A stretch of 64,000 bases of DNA, taken from Microvelia longipes (lineage: Eukaryota > Arthropoda > Insecta > Hemiptera > Veliidae). Position 1 is the first letter of the stretch, and every line of letters starts with the position of its first letter. Below are positions 45,416 to 57,064 of the stretch, piece by piece. The translations under genes and the position numbers were made by a program. The stretch lies in the NCBI GenBank assembly GCA_018340805.1, contig JACMZG010001870.1:16107679-16171678 (forward strand), in the 5' to 3' direction. Under the pieces are notes generated by a model. The model was not told the origin of the DNA. It saw only the letters and a list, made by a program, of their open reading frames with translations, and did not search any database.

Positions 45416-45900
45416 AAGTCTGGCTGGTTTATAATGTTCAAGCTAACAAATACAAAATATCTGATCTCAAGTCTTCCGCAACTCTATCCACAGATCACTC
45501 GCCAACTAAACCAAAATCTTTCTTCTTAGTTTTAAAATTGGACTATTCTCTTAAAATTATTTATTTTTATTATTTACATGCTGATTACTTATGTTATTGT
45601 ATTTTATTTTATGTTTATAATGTTAAACAGCAAAATTAATTAAATTGCATAAAAGTGTTATTCATGTTCATTGGTATCTCTAATTGTAGAGAAAATAATT
45701 AGAAAAGATTTACAAAATCATTAAGAAATAATTAATTCAATGAAAAAACATTGTAATCAAATTGGTAATGTTATACTGGCAATATCCTGTTATTGGAGAG
45801 AGAATTAAAATGACTTGGATAATTATTTTATTTATTTATTTATGGAAAAATTCCTTGGAAAATAATCCTACTTTTATAGCGACTATATCTTTCCTGCTTG
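45416..45900. other. AT-rich non-coding DNA
   Basis: No gene is supported. An open frame spans the hairpin above and continues to 45639, but it is AT-driven and resembles no family. Confidence 0.4.
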
Positions 45901-45919
45901 GGGAATCCATCTCCCAGCA

Positions 45920-46188
45920 TCGAGCGAAGCAATATTATTAGCTTAATCCATCTTAAGCAGCATCGAGCGAGTTCAGTGTCTGGATGGGTGACCAATGGGA
46001 ATAAAATGACTGTATGTAATTTCAGAAAACAAGCAAAGCGAGTCCGGAGACGTGTTGCAGTACAAATTTTGTGATTTTTATTTTCTGAGGACTAGCGAAG
46101 AGAGTCCTACAAGAAGTAGTAAGGATGCGAGCTTATTGAATTCTATATGATGAGGAAAAGGACTGAGGTACCCCATACTCAATTGTTT
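45920..46188 (+). repeat. 5S-derived element, 3' part
   Basis: Lacks the head. The 5S-like segment is at 45951-46006: 'taagcagcatcgagcgag' then 'tgtctggatgggtgaccaat' and 'gggaata'. The tail has 'aagcaaagcgagtcc' and 'aggactagcgaagagagtcc' and ends 'gaggtaccccatac'. A second 'cagcatcgagcgaagc' word at 45915-45930 suggests a partial internal duplication. Confidence 0.7.
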
Positions 46189-46744
46189 AATTAATACAAA
46201 TGTTAGATAACTAGTAGGCGATGCATCACTCTTTTTGATTGCAAAAAGTGATTTGAGAGTTGTCTGTGCATCGAGAGCACAGACTATAAACAATACAATA
46301 TGATGAACAAAAACGTAAAATTCTTGAGATATAATATTAGTAATATAATATGTTACTATTAATAGCACACAGGTATTAATAGTAAGATTATTGTTTATCA
46401 TATTTTAATTTAATGTTAAATTATAATTATTCGTTAAACAGAAGCGGATCATAAAGATTTTAATTTTAGTAATATAAGACAAACCACAGAGAGATATTAC
46501 CAGAGGAGCTCTAATGGTTGAATTTTATAACATCAAAAAAGTAACCAGGCCACCTTCGACTAGCAATAATTGAATAAACAGAACTAAAATACAGTGACTT
46601 ATATAGAAGAACGGTTAAAATACAAATCAAAACACAAAAAATGCGTGGGAAGCCAAAAACAATTAAATTGTTATAACCTTATTTACTTTTGGTTTCAATG
46701 AGGTTACACAGAGCCCCAAAAAGACGTTTCAGGCATCTCAATTG
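46189..46744. other. AT-rich non-coding DNA
   Basis: No gene is supported. The minus-strand open frame ending at 46078 starts outside and runs into the 5S-derived tail, so it is not conserved coding sequence. Confidence 0.45.
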
Positions 46745-46922
46745 CATTGTTCATACGAGGGGTTTAGCAGGGGGTTAAATCCCGTGTTCAACCCCCTGGC
46801 AGTTGTCGTGTGAACAGGATTGAACACGGGATTCAACCTACTCATTTTTCACGGTGAAAAATACCGTGTAAACAGTTGGGATTGAACCCCTTGGTAAATC
46901 CTGCGTGTGAACGAAGGAAATG
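46745..46922. mobile_element. Small MITE-like inverted-repeat element, ~178 bp
   Basis: Imperfect terminal inverted repeats of ~30 bp: 'cattgttcatacgaggggtt' on the left and, read on the minus strand from the right, 'catttccttcgttcacacgc'. An inner hairpin pairs 'cccgtgttcaa' (46781-46791) with 'ttgaacacggg' (46820-46830). It is much more GC-rich than its surroundings. The target duplication is not clear. Confidence 0.65.
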
Positions 46923-47159
46923 TATTGAGTTAGGGTATGCCTCTTCTAGTAATATATTTCTGAGACGAACGTCCTGATAAGCCTTTTGGCACCTCCCTCC
47001 TTCTCGATCTAATATATTTTTATAGATTTAGCCCTTCCAGGAGAGGGCTCTAATACCTCCACTGCTGAGACACATGGGTTAACTTATTATTCTTAGGTCG
47101 AGCGTAATTGTAACCCAAGTGCATGATACTACCTTTAGCTTTGGGCAATCATCACGTTC

Positions 47160-47225
47160 GGAAAACAAGTAATGAGAGTTTGAAGTTGTGAGGAAAAGTA
47201 CCGAGGTACCCCGTACCCGATTTTG
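47160..47225 (+). repeat. Isolated tail of the 5S-derived family
   Basis: 'aagttgtgaggaaaagtacc' then 'gaggtaccccgtacccgatt' matches the 3' ends of complete copies. A degraded continuation upstream includes 'ggtcgagcg' near 47097. Confidence 0.6.
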
Positions 47226-47304
47226 GAATATTTACCTCCAATCTAGGCAATTTTGTATTGGAGTTTTTTTCGTGAGTTAATAGTGATACATATAGAATAT
47301 GATT

Positions 47305-47592
47305 CAATTCTACAATGTGTTATAAACATAGGAACAATATATTTTACAATCCTTTTGGATTATATTCAGAAAAGAATAAAACGAAAAGTACAAAAATATT
47401 ACTTAAAACATTTAAAAATACAAAATAATAAGACTAGGAACTTGCTTTTTTGTTCCTAGTCTTATTATTTTGTATTTCGTATGTTATAAGCAATAATTCT
47501 GTACTTTTGTTTTTAGTCTTTCCTGAAGTTAATCCAAAAGTATTGAAATATATTGTCCCTGTGTCCTGTTTATAACACATTGTAGAATTAAA
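47305..47592. repeat. Long palindrome with 7-nt loop
   Basis: Arms about 47305-47443 and 47451-47592. At the tip 'aataataagactaggaac' faces 'gttcctagtcttattatt'. At the outer ends 'attctacaatgtgttataaa' faces 'tttataacacattgtagaat'. The middle of the arms has diverged. No ORF of known kind; the frame at 47253-47459 simply reads across the left arm. Confidence 0.8.
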
Positions 47593-48236
47593 GTCGTTCT
47601 TTTCCTAGTAGTAATTATGGAATTCTACAAAAAAGACGTTTTTTGTTTACCTGGTGAAACAAGTACATTCAAAAATGATTATGAGAAAAATGGGGTTCAA
47701 ATTTTGTGATGTTACTATAATTCTCTCACCAATTTCCTCAGAAGCTGATTAGAAAAAAATATGAACACTATTAAATGTTAAGTGGTTGTTTTAGTTGCTT
47801 CTTTTTAAGCATTTGATACGAAATTCCTATTGTTTTTTGAGTCAGAAAATTTCTAGTTAATTATTTACAAGGGCAATGTCTCATAGGGTATCCCCCAGTT
47901 AAAAATCACACGTGGGAATGAGAGAGGGGTAGAAAAAATACCCTTCATAAAAAAAATGTGCCCCTAAGGGTAAGTTTTACCAATCCCCTCAACATCAAGA
48001 GGTTCCACTTATACATAGACCAGACTGTACAACAAACATATATCTCTTGAATTAATAACAGTTTTATATGTCAAATGATATAACTATATAAAATTATATA
48101 TATGTAAAAACAACATATAAACTATTTTAGTACTTAAGTATTAATAATTTATTATAACCTTATTAGTTTAAATTATTACAATGGTCAGATCTTATGAGTT
48201 GACATATAAATAAAATTCTATAATAGTCTACTTAGT

Positions 48237-48288
48237 TATAAAGGAGTGGGGGAAAGGCTCCTGCTTGAGCAAGCCCTCGCTTCAGTCC
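48237..48288 (+). promoter_or_regulatory. Candidate core promoter
   Basis: TATAAAGG at 48237-48244 precedes a locally GC-rich stretch, and an arthropod-type initiator TCAGTC lies at 48282-48287. The TATA-to-initiator distance (about 47 bp) is longer than the usual ~30, so one of the two elements, or both, may be fortuitous. Confidence 0.3.
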
Positions 48289-48500
48289 TGTGCGCGCCCT
48301 CTTGCCGGTTTCATCTTCCTTTGTGTTCGTTGCTTTAATTTTTTTATTGTTTACGATTTATTTTTTGTAATTAATTTTGCATTTATTTGATAGACTAATG
48401 TTTTATTAAAATTGTTTGGTTCGGACGATGTTTTCATTGTGTCGGTAAAATAACAGTAGCTGCTTTTCCTGTTCACATCTGAGAAGTTCGTATTAATCAG
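48284..48500 (+). other. Candidate non-coding first exon
   Basis: A GC-richer block starts at the initiator and runs into a consensus donor, CAG|GTAAGATC, at 48500/48501. Stops occur in all frames, so if transcribed it would be 5' UTR. The next exon could lie far downstream; the exon with a start codon at 55998-56023 is a possible partner. No protein evidence. Confidence 0.3.
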
Positions 48501-49563
48501 GTAAGATCAGTTAGTATTTTTACTTCGATATGTGCTTATTACCTTTATTTTTAAACTTTTACTGATTTTATTTATGACTGTAATAAACCGCGTTTATCGA
48601 TAAAGGTTAACTTTGGCTCGACCCGAATAAAGGTTGAACCCAAATTTAACTTTCAAATTAAGCAGGGACCGGGCGTGATTCTAGGTTCGACCCGTAAAAG
48701 AAATGGGTTTGTACCAAACCTTGGTTCGACACCTTATTGTTAGTGGAACCAAATTAAACAATTTAATTTAACACAAAGTGTGAATTTTAACTTTAGGTGT
48801 TGAAGCTAAAGTTACTTAAGCAGCTAGACCCGAGTTTGAACCTTGGTTCCATCCTAATATTTTTAAGCTACTAAAAGTGGTAGATGCCTCTAAATAACAC
48901 TACTTTTACGCTGGTATGTTCGTCAATTTTAATCTTTTTGCGGTTAAGCCTGAGCAACCTCTGTTTACACGATCTCTTTCAAATCTGTGTTCTCATAGCC
49001 CAAGTCAAACCTATGTTAAATTCCTTAGTAGAAGTTCCTAATGTTCATTTTCGTATTGATTTATGTTTCATGTTGACTGAAGCAATCTCTAGCCTTGTTT
49101 ACGATGATATGTGATTTATTCAAATTGTCCTAATTAAATTAAGTTAATCGCGAACGATGCTTTTTTCATTTTATAAATAAAGATATTACATATTTTATTT
49201 TTAATCTAAGTTAAAGTTAGTTAAGAATACAAATGTAAACAAGTTTATTCAAGTTCAAACATGAATTCCTAGACTAACTCCCGGCGTTATATTTTTATTT
49301 ATAAACCTTTGATCTCTATTTCTTAAAGCTGTCCGTCTTTGAACTTTGCTGTTATTAGATGATAAATAAATAGTGATTAATAGATATTTGTTTCCGTTTC
49401 AATAATATTGTCCTAACCCAATATTTTAGTAAGATCGCACTTAATCGTTAAGGTTACTTTATTAACACCTTAATACGAAATTCTTGCGAAAAACCCTTGT
49501 AGTTAACAATAAGAACAACAATTTTGTTTATTTTGTTATACCTAATATTCGTGAAATTAATTT
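48501..49563. other. AT-rich non-coding DNA
   Basis: Contains several 'ggttcgac'/'gcttcgaccc'-type words at 48600-48850 forming a loose repeat. The frame at 48884-49114 is leucine/serine-rich with no recognised family and is not called as a gene. Confidence 0.4.
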
Positions 49564-50318
49564 TTACTTTTCCTCATTTGTACCGTAGGTATATAGGAAA
49601 AGTATTGTGTTTTCCAAAAAAATTCGTAGCCTGGAAGTCACTTGAATTATTCGTTTTAGGTGTTTTTAAGGCCTCCTAAGTTTGTTTTTCAAAGTTGTTT
49701 GTCTGTCTGTGTGTGTGTGTTTGTCATCATCGTAAATCGTAGCTCCCAGTGTATTTATCCTAGAGAGTTGACTTTGTGTTGTGCTATTCGGACAATATTT
49801 TGTATGACATCACTATCCCGCTATAATGACTCAGCAAAAGTTTCAACAAAGCATAAAACGTTGTGTTCGAAAATGTTGCGATAAATTTGAAATTTGGCAC
49901 ACATGTAGCCTTGTATTAGACTAACATATGTGCGAAGTTTTTTCTCGTTATCAGCATTACTTATTTTTTTATCAAATGACTTGTGTACGTTTTTTAAAAA
50001 GTCGGAAAATAATCCGATCGAATTGAAATATGGTAGGAGTGTATTTATTGACGTAATGAATAAGTATACTAAGTTTTGTTTCAATACGACAAGTATATCC
50101 ACGATTTTTTTGGGATCATATAAGTTAAGCAGCATAACCATCCTGGTCAGTGCTGTGGATGACCGCTGGTTATGAAACGGATGTATTTACAATCTGAGGA
50201 CAAGCGAAGCGAGCCCGAAGAGGTTTTGGAGTATAAAATTTACGACTTGTAAATTTTGTGGATGAGCGTATCGAATCCACTATTATGAGATTAAGTGCTA
50301 AGGTACCCGATTTTTTTT
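49564..50318 (+). repeat. 5S-derived dispersed element, copy 4
   Basis: Head 'cctcatttgtaccgtaggta', 'gtagctcccagtgtatttat' at about 49738-49757, and 'gaaatttggcacacatgtag'. The 5S-like segment at 50101-50172 has 'taagttaagcagcataacca' and 'tgaccgctgg'. The tail has 'gacaagcgaagcgagcccga' and ends 'aggtacccga' plus a T-run. About 755 bp, close to copy 2 in length. Minus-strand open frames through it are not conserved in the other copies. Confidence 0.75.
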
Positions 50319-50354
50319 ATGGTTAAATGTGAAATGTTATTGTTTCGTAGATGC

Positions 50355-50570
50355 GATTTTTTTTAATTCTTACTTGTTTACTTTGTTATTTTTACTTACT
50401 TTGTTACTCTTTTTAAAGTCTTACATGTTTTTCTTTGTACTCTTTTAAAGGACTTACTTGTTTTACTTTATTTGTTTTACATACCTTTTTACTCTTTTTA
50501 AAGTCTTATTTACTTTTTTTACTTTGTTTGTTTTACTTAATTTGTTACTCTTTTTAAAGTCTTACTGATC
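50355..50570 (+). repeat. Degenerate T-rich tandem repeat
   Basis: Four or so units with 'actctttttaaagtctta' preceded by 'tttgttttact'-type spacers of variable length (about 40-60 bp). Confidence 0.7.
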
Positions 50571-52560
50571 ATTTATTGGTTATTAATCTTTTGTGACTAA
50601 ATTAAAGAATAAAACAAGTACTTACCCACTGCATTTTATAAATAAGCGTTATTATTTTGGTTATTTCGTTAAATTCCCTGAGATATATTTCTAGGGAATT
50701 GCTACGGGAACAGTGAATCGCTTCCTGTATTTAGCGATTGTCATTAAACAGAGATTTTCAGAAAACAACTCTTGGGATTTGATTTTTGACCAGTTACCGG
50801 TCTTACCTCTTAGGCCCTTACATCACACCTTTTATTATTAGTAGTATTAGCCTTAAAAATTAGCCTTAAGTTAATATAACATATATTATTAACAGTGGTC
50901 GTTGATAAAGATCTGTGGAGAATTATAATTTCCATGACGCCAATTCAGACCTCATGCCATTTTGCACAGGAGGGTCTACGTATCTCAGCCTTGGACTAGT
51001 GCGAATTGCACCGTTCTGTGAACTGCATATTTTAAAGGCATAGTTTTTATTTATAACCAACAAGGTAATTATGCGCATTTTATTTGAAACATAGAAAAAT
51101 TGAGTAGCGAGTAGTGCTTGATAATTGAGTAACTACTCAAGTTATAAATCATAAACCGGAACCTTAAGCAAGAAATGGATTTTCTAGCGCTGAAACACGC
51201 ATTCCAAGGAAAATTCGCCTGTCATGCTGACCATCTCACCAGAATTAATTACAGCCTAGGTACATAAACTACTTTGCATTTAATAATGTGGTTTTAAATT
51301 CATACTCTTCTTTCTTTACTTTTGGTTTACAAGTCTCTAAAACCATTTTTTCATTTTAATGAATTTCTTTAAGAAATTGTTGTTAACAACGTTAGTTGCT
51401 CGGCGGGATTTAGACCTGAAAGTGTGACTAAAATCTGTTTAAGTCCGGGGTAACAAAAAAAAGTAGGTTTATTTTTTTATTTATTCTGTCGATACGACCC
51501 GCATTAAAAAAGTTTTAAAAATATCGAGTTTAATGTTGATTAAAGGCATTAAGGTTTTTTGTGTTTAGTTTCACAAGATTTGTGTTATTTAGTCCGCATG
51601 TTAATCCATAAAAAAGAAATGTTTACGGTCCCCTTTTTTGGGTTCGTTTTTTAGTTTTTATGAGGTTGTATTGAAAAAGAGAGGGAGGTTCTGTTTGGAA
51701 GGTACCAGTGTTGGCCGTTGTGCTGCGCGTATAATATAAAATCAATACAAGCCAATGGGGAGCTACGCCTGGTTACCGGCATCACACTCTGTCTCGCCTT
51801 CCTAGAGGTTGTCTTTAATCCTCAATGAAATTTTTATTTATAAAGATTTATCTCATCTCATTGATATCTGATCTCGTCTCAAGGGTTAATTTTGTTCTTG
51901 AATTAACTATTTTTTATTAAACTCGTGGCCAAAATTCAGATTTTTTTTTAAATTTTTAAAAAAATTTCGTGTAAAATCTACACGTTTTTCTATTTTAATG
52001 TTATTTGCGTTTATATTATTGTAAAAAATTAAAGAAAATTTTAGAAAATAAATCAATACTTCTAAAAATAGAAATAGTCGAAATCTTCTTATAAATGGAG
52101 AGCGGGGAAACAATGATTGTGCTATTTCTAAAAATATTTAGTTAGTTGTGCTATTTATTAAATTTTGGGATGCTGTAGCATTTGTTCTAAAAATAATTAG
52201 AAATACCAATTATAATATTATTTAATGTGCTATAGCTCCTTATCCAAAAGTATGTAGAATGTATTTGAGAGGACTAAGTTTAAGCTTTTAAACGCCACCA
52301 AAATAAAAATCATACCATATGCAGAATTTTAGATACTGCCATTTTTGTAGTCAAAGAAAAATTGAAAAATTAAATTTTTTGGCAAATTTACCACCCTACT
52401 GCGGCAATATGGCTGCACCAAATGAGCCAAAAATCTGGGCCTTTTCTTCCTTCTATGGGTCCTACCTGTCAGCCAAATTATATTAAAATTGGAGATATCA
52501 TGTATTTTTACCTGTGGTGATCTGATATGGAATGAAGAGAATTTCCATAAATTCTCACAT
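50571..52560. other. Mostly unique non-coding DNA with one fossil repeat
   Basis: Apart from the fragment at 51036-51250, no gene is recognised. A somewhat GC-richer patch at 51700-51800 has no clear coding frame. Confidence 0.4.
51036..51250 (+). repeat. Fossil of the composite-element right arm
   Basis: 'ggtaattatgcgcattttat' and 'gcttgataattgagtaact', then 'aagcaagaaatggatt' and 'acacgcattccaagg', align in order with the right arms at 31276-31568 and 34212-34506, with many substitutions. It shows the family has been present for some time. Confidence 0.65.
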
Positions 52561-52569
52561 CTCTTTTCG

Positions 52570-52880
52570 ATTCTTTATTTCGAGCTGAAACTAACATATT
52601 TCCTTTATTTTAAATGATCAAGTCTTTGATTTGTAACACTATAGGTATAATTGAGCTGTTAGGGAACACCGAAAAATCAAGCGTGCTCGAAACGACTGGA
52701 AAAGGATTAATTTTTATTCAGAAAAACTGTAAAATCTGTTTAAGTCGATTTTAACCAAACTTATTTTAAAGTTTATTTCTTACTTCTTTTAAAGTTCATT
52801 TGTACCTTATTCGCACCCCCGTCGTTGGTCATCCTAATGCACAGCTACCTTTATTCTCACCTACTAAGTTAGGTATAATC
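52570..52880 (+). repeat. Dispersed repeat, copy 1 of a pair
   Basis: Shares 'taggtataattgagctgtt', 'aacaccgaaaaatcaagcgt' and 'cttcttttaaagttcatttg' in order with 57367-57660. Not coding. Both copies lie on the plus strand. Confidence 0.75.
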
Positions 52881-53394
52881 AATTGAAGTTTTTTCAAAAA
52901 AGTTTCTATGAAAGGATGGACTTAATTTTATCAAGTAGTAGTTGTAGGGGGGTAATTTTATCAAAGTATTTGAGAAACCTCTTTAATATATTAACAACGC
53001 TCTATACCGTTTGCATCCTAAATTACTAACTGTGGAACTTCTCTAACTCTATACTCCTTGAAGAATTTATGCTTGTACCTTATTGTTTATTCTTTGAAAC
53101 CTAAATCTCTTAGGAATTTAATCCGACATTTTTTTTTGGATTATTGTGTTAAAAATACTCAGCTGATGGTACCTATCATATATCATTGATTAGGTTAAAG
53201 CAGTTTGTAGAGGTCGATTTGTAACTTAACTTGCCGGTGCAATGTCATCGTTTAGCGTAACCTCATTCTTAGAGATTGACTATATCTTTTATAGATAACT
53301 TAATTGTTGTTATCCGTTCTTTTCCCAGTTTATTTAGTTAATGAGATTGAATTGAAGTGTATCTTTCTAACCTATACCTATGCAGGCGTGAAAG

Positions 53395-53790
53395 AGTATC
53401 TTGTTTTAATAAGTGACATCAACCAACGTGGAGAGGTATGTACTCTCTCCACGTTCGGTCCACGGAGAGATATAATTGTTACAATGATAACAGTAAAGAT
53501 AATGGCTTGAATAACTTGTCAAGATTACATAGAATAACTTAAAACCTGTCGCTCCACGTTCTTTCCATGGAGAGATGTGGTCGTTACACGGATAAAAATT
53601 AAAATAAAATAGAATAACTTGAAAATTGTTCTTTCTATGAAAAGATGTGGTTACACGGATAAAATAAAATAGAATAACTTGAAAACTGTTCTTTCTATGG
53701 AAAGATGTGGTCGTTACACGGATAAAATTAAAATAAAATAGAATAACTTGAAACTGTTCTTTCTATGGGAGATGTGGTTGTTGTAACTCA
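53395..53790 (+). repeat. ~69-bp tandem repeat
   Basis: Four to five units with 'aaaatagaataacttgaaaa', 'ctgttctttctatggaaaga' and 'tgtggtcgttacacg'. The first units differ more ('tctccacgttcggtccacgg'). Confidence 0.8.
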
Positions 53791-55997
53791 ATAATAACAA
53801 CAAAGATATTTTACAATTGCTTAAAGAACTTTAGAAGATAAGATAAAATAACTTTTAATGTCTTTCCACATTCCTTAGATGTTGATGCTATATTCAAGTA
53901 ATTTTATTTTGTCTTTATAACTTAATAATGACATTACTGGTTCTTTATTCTATTGGTTACCGTGTGTAATTTTACTTTATAAAAGAACTTACAATAAGAC
54001 GTTACAAGAAATGGCGTTCATTATCTATTTTATTAATCTATTCGAGCTCGAAATTTATTACTCTACCGAAAGGTAATTCATTAAACAAGAGTACTTAAAA
54101 CGCCTACAGAAATTCATTTACAAAAGAAAAACAATTAATTAACGATATCTATCAGATAGATATGTAAATTATTCCAACTGTTTTTCTAACTTCAGATACG
54201 TTTTTTAATTCATTAATACTTATTGTCTATTTAGTTCCTATTGTTTTGAATTAATGAAATAGAAAACTCCAGTAAGGTTCTAATTAAAAATATTGAAACA
54301 GATTGAAAAGATTATTTGTTCAAGTTTAAAAATGTTAATGGGAAGAAAGGTTAGTTTTTAAATTAAGGAAATGGTTCAAACCTTTTTGGGACACCATATG
54401 GTGTGGATTTTTTTGTGTACCAAACATTTTTGGGTAAAGTGTACCGTATCGAAAAGATGTGTAAAGGTCTGTTGGGTTTGTTGGGTTTTGGAAGACAGGT
54501 ACATAAAGTACAAGCTTAGACAGGAGCAGGTTACTCTTAAAATATTTTTGCTTCTAGGGATGTTATTCCCTCTTGTGATCTAAGATAAACTAGTTTTGTT
54601 GGTTTGATTTTTTAACTAGTATTTATTAAATATATCAAACGCTTAAAGGCATTAAAACGATATAAATTATAATTTGTTGTTGTCTTAGTGAAATATTTGT
54701 TTTTACAATTAGTTCTCTTTTGCTAAAGCTCTGATGGCAAGAGAGCCATAGTTAGATTCAAGTTAGATTTGGACTTTTTAAACTTTTTGCTAAAAAATTG
54801 AGTGACTCTAGATTTCAGATGCCCAGGGTTTATAAACCAGACTTGAAATAAGAAATTTAAATTCGATTATGCAAACGTAGGGCGAGCGTAGTATTTACCT
54901 AACTATGATAAATAGGCATTTACTTTAAAAAATCCATGCATATTGACAAACAAGTAAAATTGCTACTGTTCCTACTATGATGCATAAACCGTAAACTGAG
55001 CAAGAACTGGATTGGTGCGCGATAAAGCAAGCACTACAGAGTAAATTCGCCAGGCTTGCGGACCACTCCCCTATATGTTTTATCCAGGGTTAGTTAAACT
55101 TTGTATTAAGATGGTCTCTTTCTTAGAAGCAGTGTACCCTTAGGATGAATTCAACAGGTGATGTGAACGCCCTGGCAATATCGATGATAATATTTTATAT
55201 TTAACAAAACAATAAATGAATGGAAAGTAACATAAAAGTAAAAAAAAAATTAAATGTTACAAAAAAGGTAAGTAGTAAGTGTTAGTAGAAAGATAATGAT
55301 ACAGAAGGCGAGGTATAGGTGTTAGTATGAAGTAAAAGTAAATAAAAAAGCTTAAAAGTTAAATAACAAGTATTAACATTAAAATAAGAAGATGATTATA
55401 ATGTATTAAATAAAGGTTACGGTTAGGAATCCTTTAAATGCTTTTACGATTAAATATAGAGTTTAACTCCACACGAGTTTTCACGCAACTTTAAGTTAAT
55501 AATGAGAGCGAGACGAACAGCTAAAGCTTGAAAACAAGGAAGAGGGCTGAGTCACGGAGGCAGGACACAAGTTTAACACAGAGACCGGTTTTTTATTAGG
55601 GGGGAATTAAGTTAATAACAGCTCAACTTTTCTGAAATTTTTAACATCAGGTTGTTTTGTACTAGTTGAAACTTCTTTGTTGAAATTATCATTTTAGTTT
55701 TTATCAAGGATCTTGAATAAAGGGGATGACGCATTAAGGAACTTTTCTGACATCATGGAAGTTGTATGAGACAGAGAAATAGGAGCAAACTTACCTTCCC
55801 CATGGTTATAATAAAAAAGGCGCCAAACGCAGGTTATGTAGCAAGGTTGTCGAGTTTGCTTCTCAACTTTATTCTTTGCTTCTCGCGATTGTTACATTTG
55901 TGGTGCTTGTTAAGTAATTTGTGCTTATTTAATTTTGAATTTTGGATACTTTGCCACTTCAGTGAGTGATAATTAAGTGTGTTTTTAATCTTCTCAG
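53791..55997. other. Non-coding DNA with a fossil repeat
   Basis: No gene is seen in this stretch except the possible 5' UTR described next. Segment 54905-55075 is a decayed relative of the composite-element arm. Confidence 0.4.
54905..55075 (+). repeat. Highly decayed composite-element arm
   Basis: 'gatgcataaaccgtaaactg', 'agcaagaactggattggtgc', 'aaattcgccaggcttgcgga' and 'ccactcccc' follow the order of the right arms at 31.3 and 34.2 kb. Many changes and indels. Confidence 0.5.
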
Positions 55998-56023
55998 CAA
56001 TAAACAATGGGAACCATTAAGAG
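55998..56023 (+). CDS. Candidate start-codon exon (MGTIK...)
   Basis: A pyrimidine-rich tract ending 'aatcttctcag' at 55997 is followed by 'caataaacaATGGGAACC', a good arthropod start context, and then a consensus donor AG|GTAAGT at 56023/56024. The short exon would encode MGTIK plus two bases, leaving phase 2. The sequence before it (55766-55969) is less AT-rich and contains TTCAGTG at 55956-55962. An alternative is therefore a first exon starting there, with no upstream intron. No downstream exon was found before the window's end, so the product is unknown. Short signals like these also arise by chance. Confidence 0.25.
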
Positions 56024-56399
56024 GTAAGTTTGCCTCTAAATTTAAGAACTGCGCTGTTACAGAATTTTAAGCATGCGCAGTTGGTACCAAGCATGTGCAG
56101 TAGGTTTTTGACGTGAGTTTCGTGTTGAATTCTCTTTATTTTCTCTCTTTTTTTTGGTTTTCGATGGGGTCACTTTTTTGTATGGCAAATTGACTTAGTG
56201 CGTCATCCCCATTATTCTTGTTGGATCCTTGCTCCAAACATGGTTGGATATCAACCGTTAATTGTAAAATTAATTTGTCTTATTTTTGTCTCATTTCCTG
56301 TGAATATAAAATTAAGGGAAAGCTCTACTTGAATGATTATTCTTTTTTGATAGAATTCCTCAGCTGACTTCAATAATTTGTTGGTATTGTTCAGAATTA
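56024..56399. other. AT-rich non-coding DNA
   Basis: No gene or shared repeat is seen. If the preceding exon is real, this is its intron. Confidence 0.35.
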
Positions 56400-56690
56400 T
56401 TTCATAGAATATCTTTTGAAAGATAATGGTTTCTTGGAACAAAATACCGAAAACTTCAAGTGAAAACAGTCTCTCAATAATAAGAGTTAGTATTTTAAAC
56501 CTTTCCAATAAAGGTTTGCTAAAGATTGAAACAGATTCTTGTACTTTTTTGTCAGAATTCTAGTTTTATTCCCAGAATTCTGACAAAAAAGTCCAAGAAT
56601 CTGTTTCAATCTTTAGCAAACCTTTATTGGAAAATTGGAAATTTTTTAAATACGATTTCTTATTATTAAGAGACTGTTTCACTTGAATTA
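56400..56690. repeat. Long inverted repeat, ~115-150-bp arms
   Basis: Best-matched arms are 56502-56560 and 56574-56632 ('gtttgctaaagattgaaaca' against 'tgtttcaatctttagcaaac'), with a 13-nt tip. The homology continues outward less perfectly ('cttattattaagagactgtt' on the right, 'acagtctctcaataataaga' on the left). Confidence 0.85.
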
Positions 56691-57064
56691 TTTCTTTCTC
56701 ATTTGTACATGAAATGCATATTATTTCCAAAGATCAAAAGTAGCATCATTGTTCCTTGCTTCAAGGGCCTCACATCATAGATATATTATTACTAGAGAAG
56801 CCATATTGGTAAAGTTTTGAAACATCAAAAAGTTATTTGACAACCTTTGATTATTTTTTATAATGAAATAAACGGTTAAAAATACGGGAAATTGTGGAAA
56901 GTTTTTTTTTTACAAAACACGATCAATGTAAGAAAAAATCGAAAACGATTGTTTTATTATGAATTTAACTTGCTTTTGTGATGAAATTATAACGTGGTTA
57001 CATATTAAATCAATTGAGATGAAAAATTGGTCCTAGTAATAAGTTTTTATTTAAAAAAGATTTT

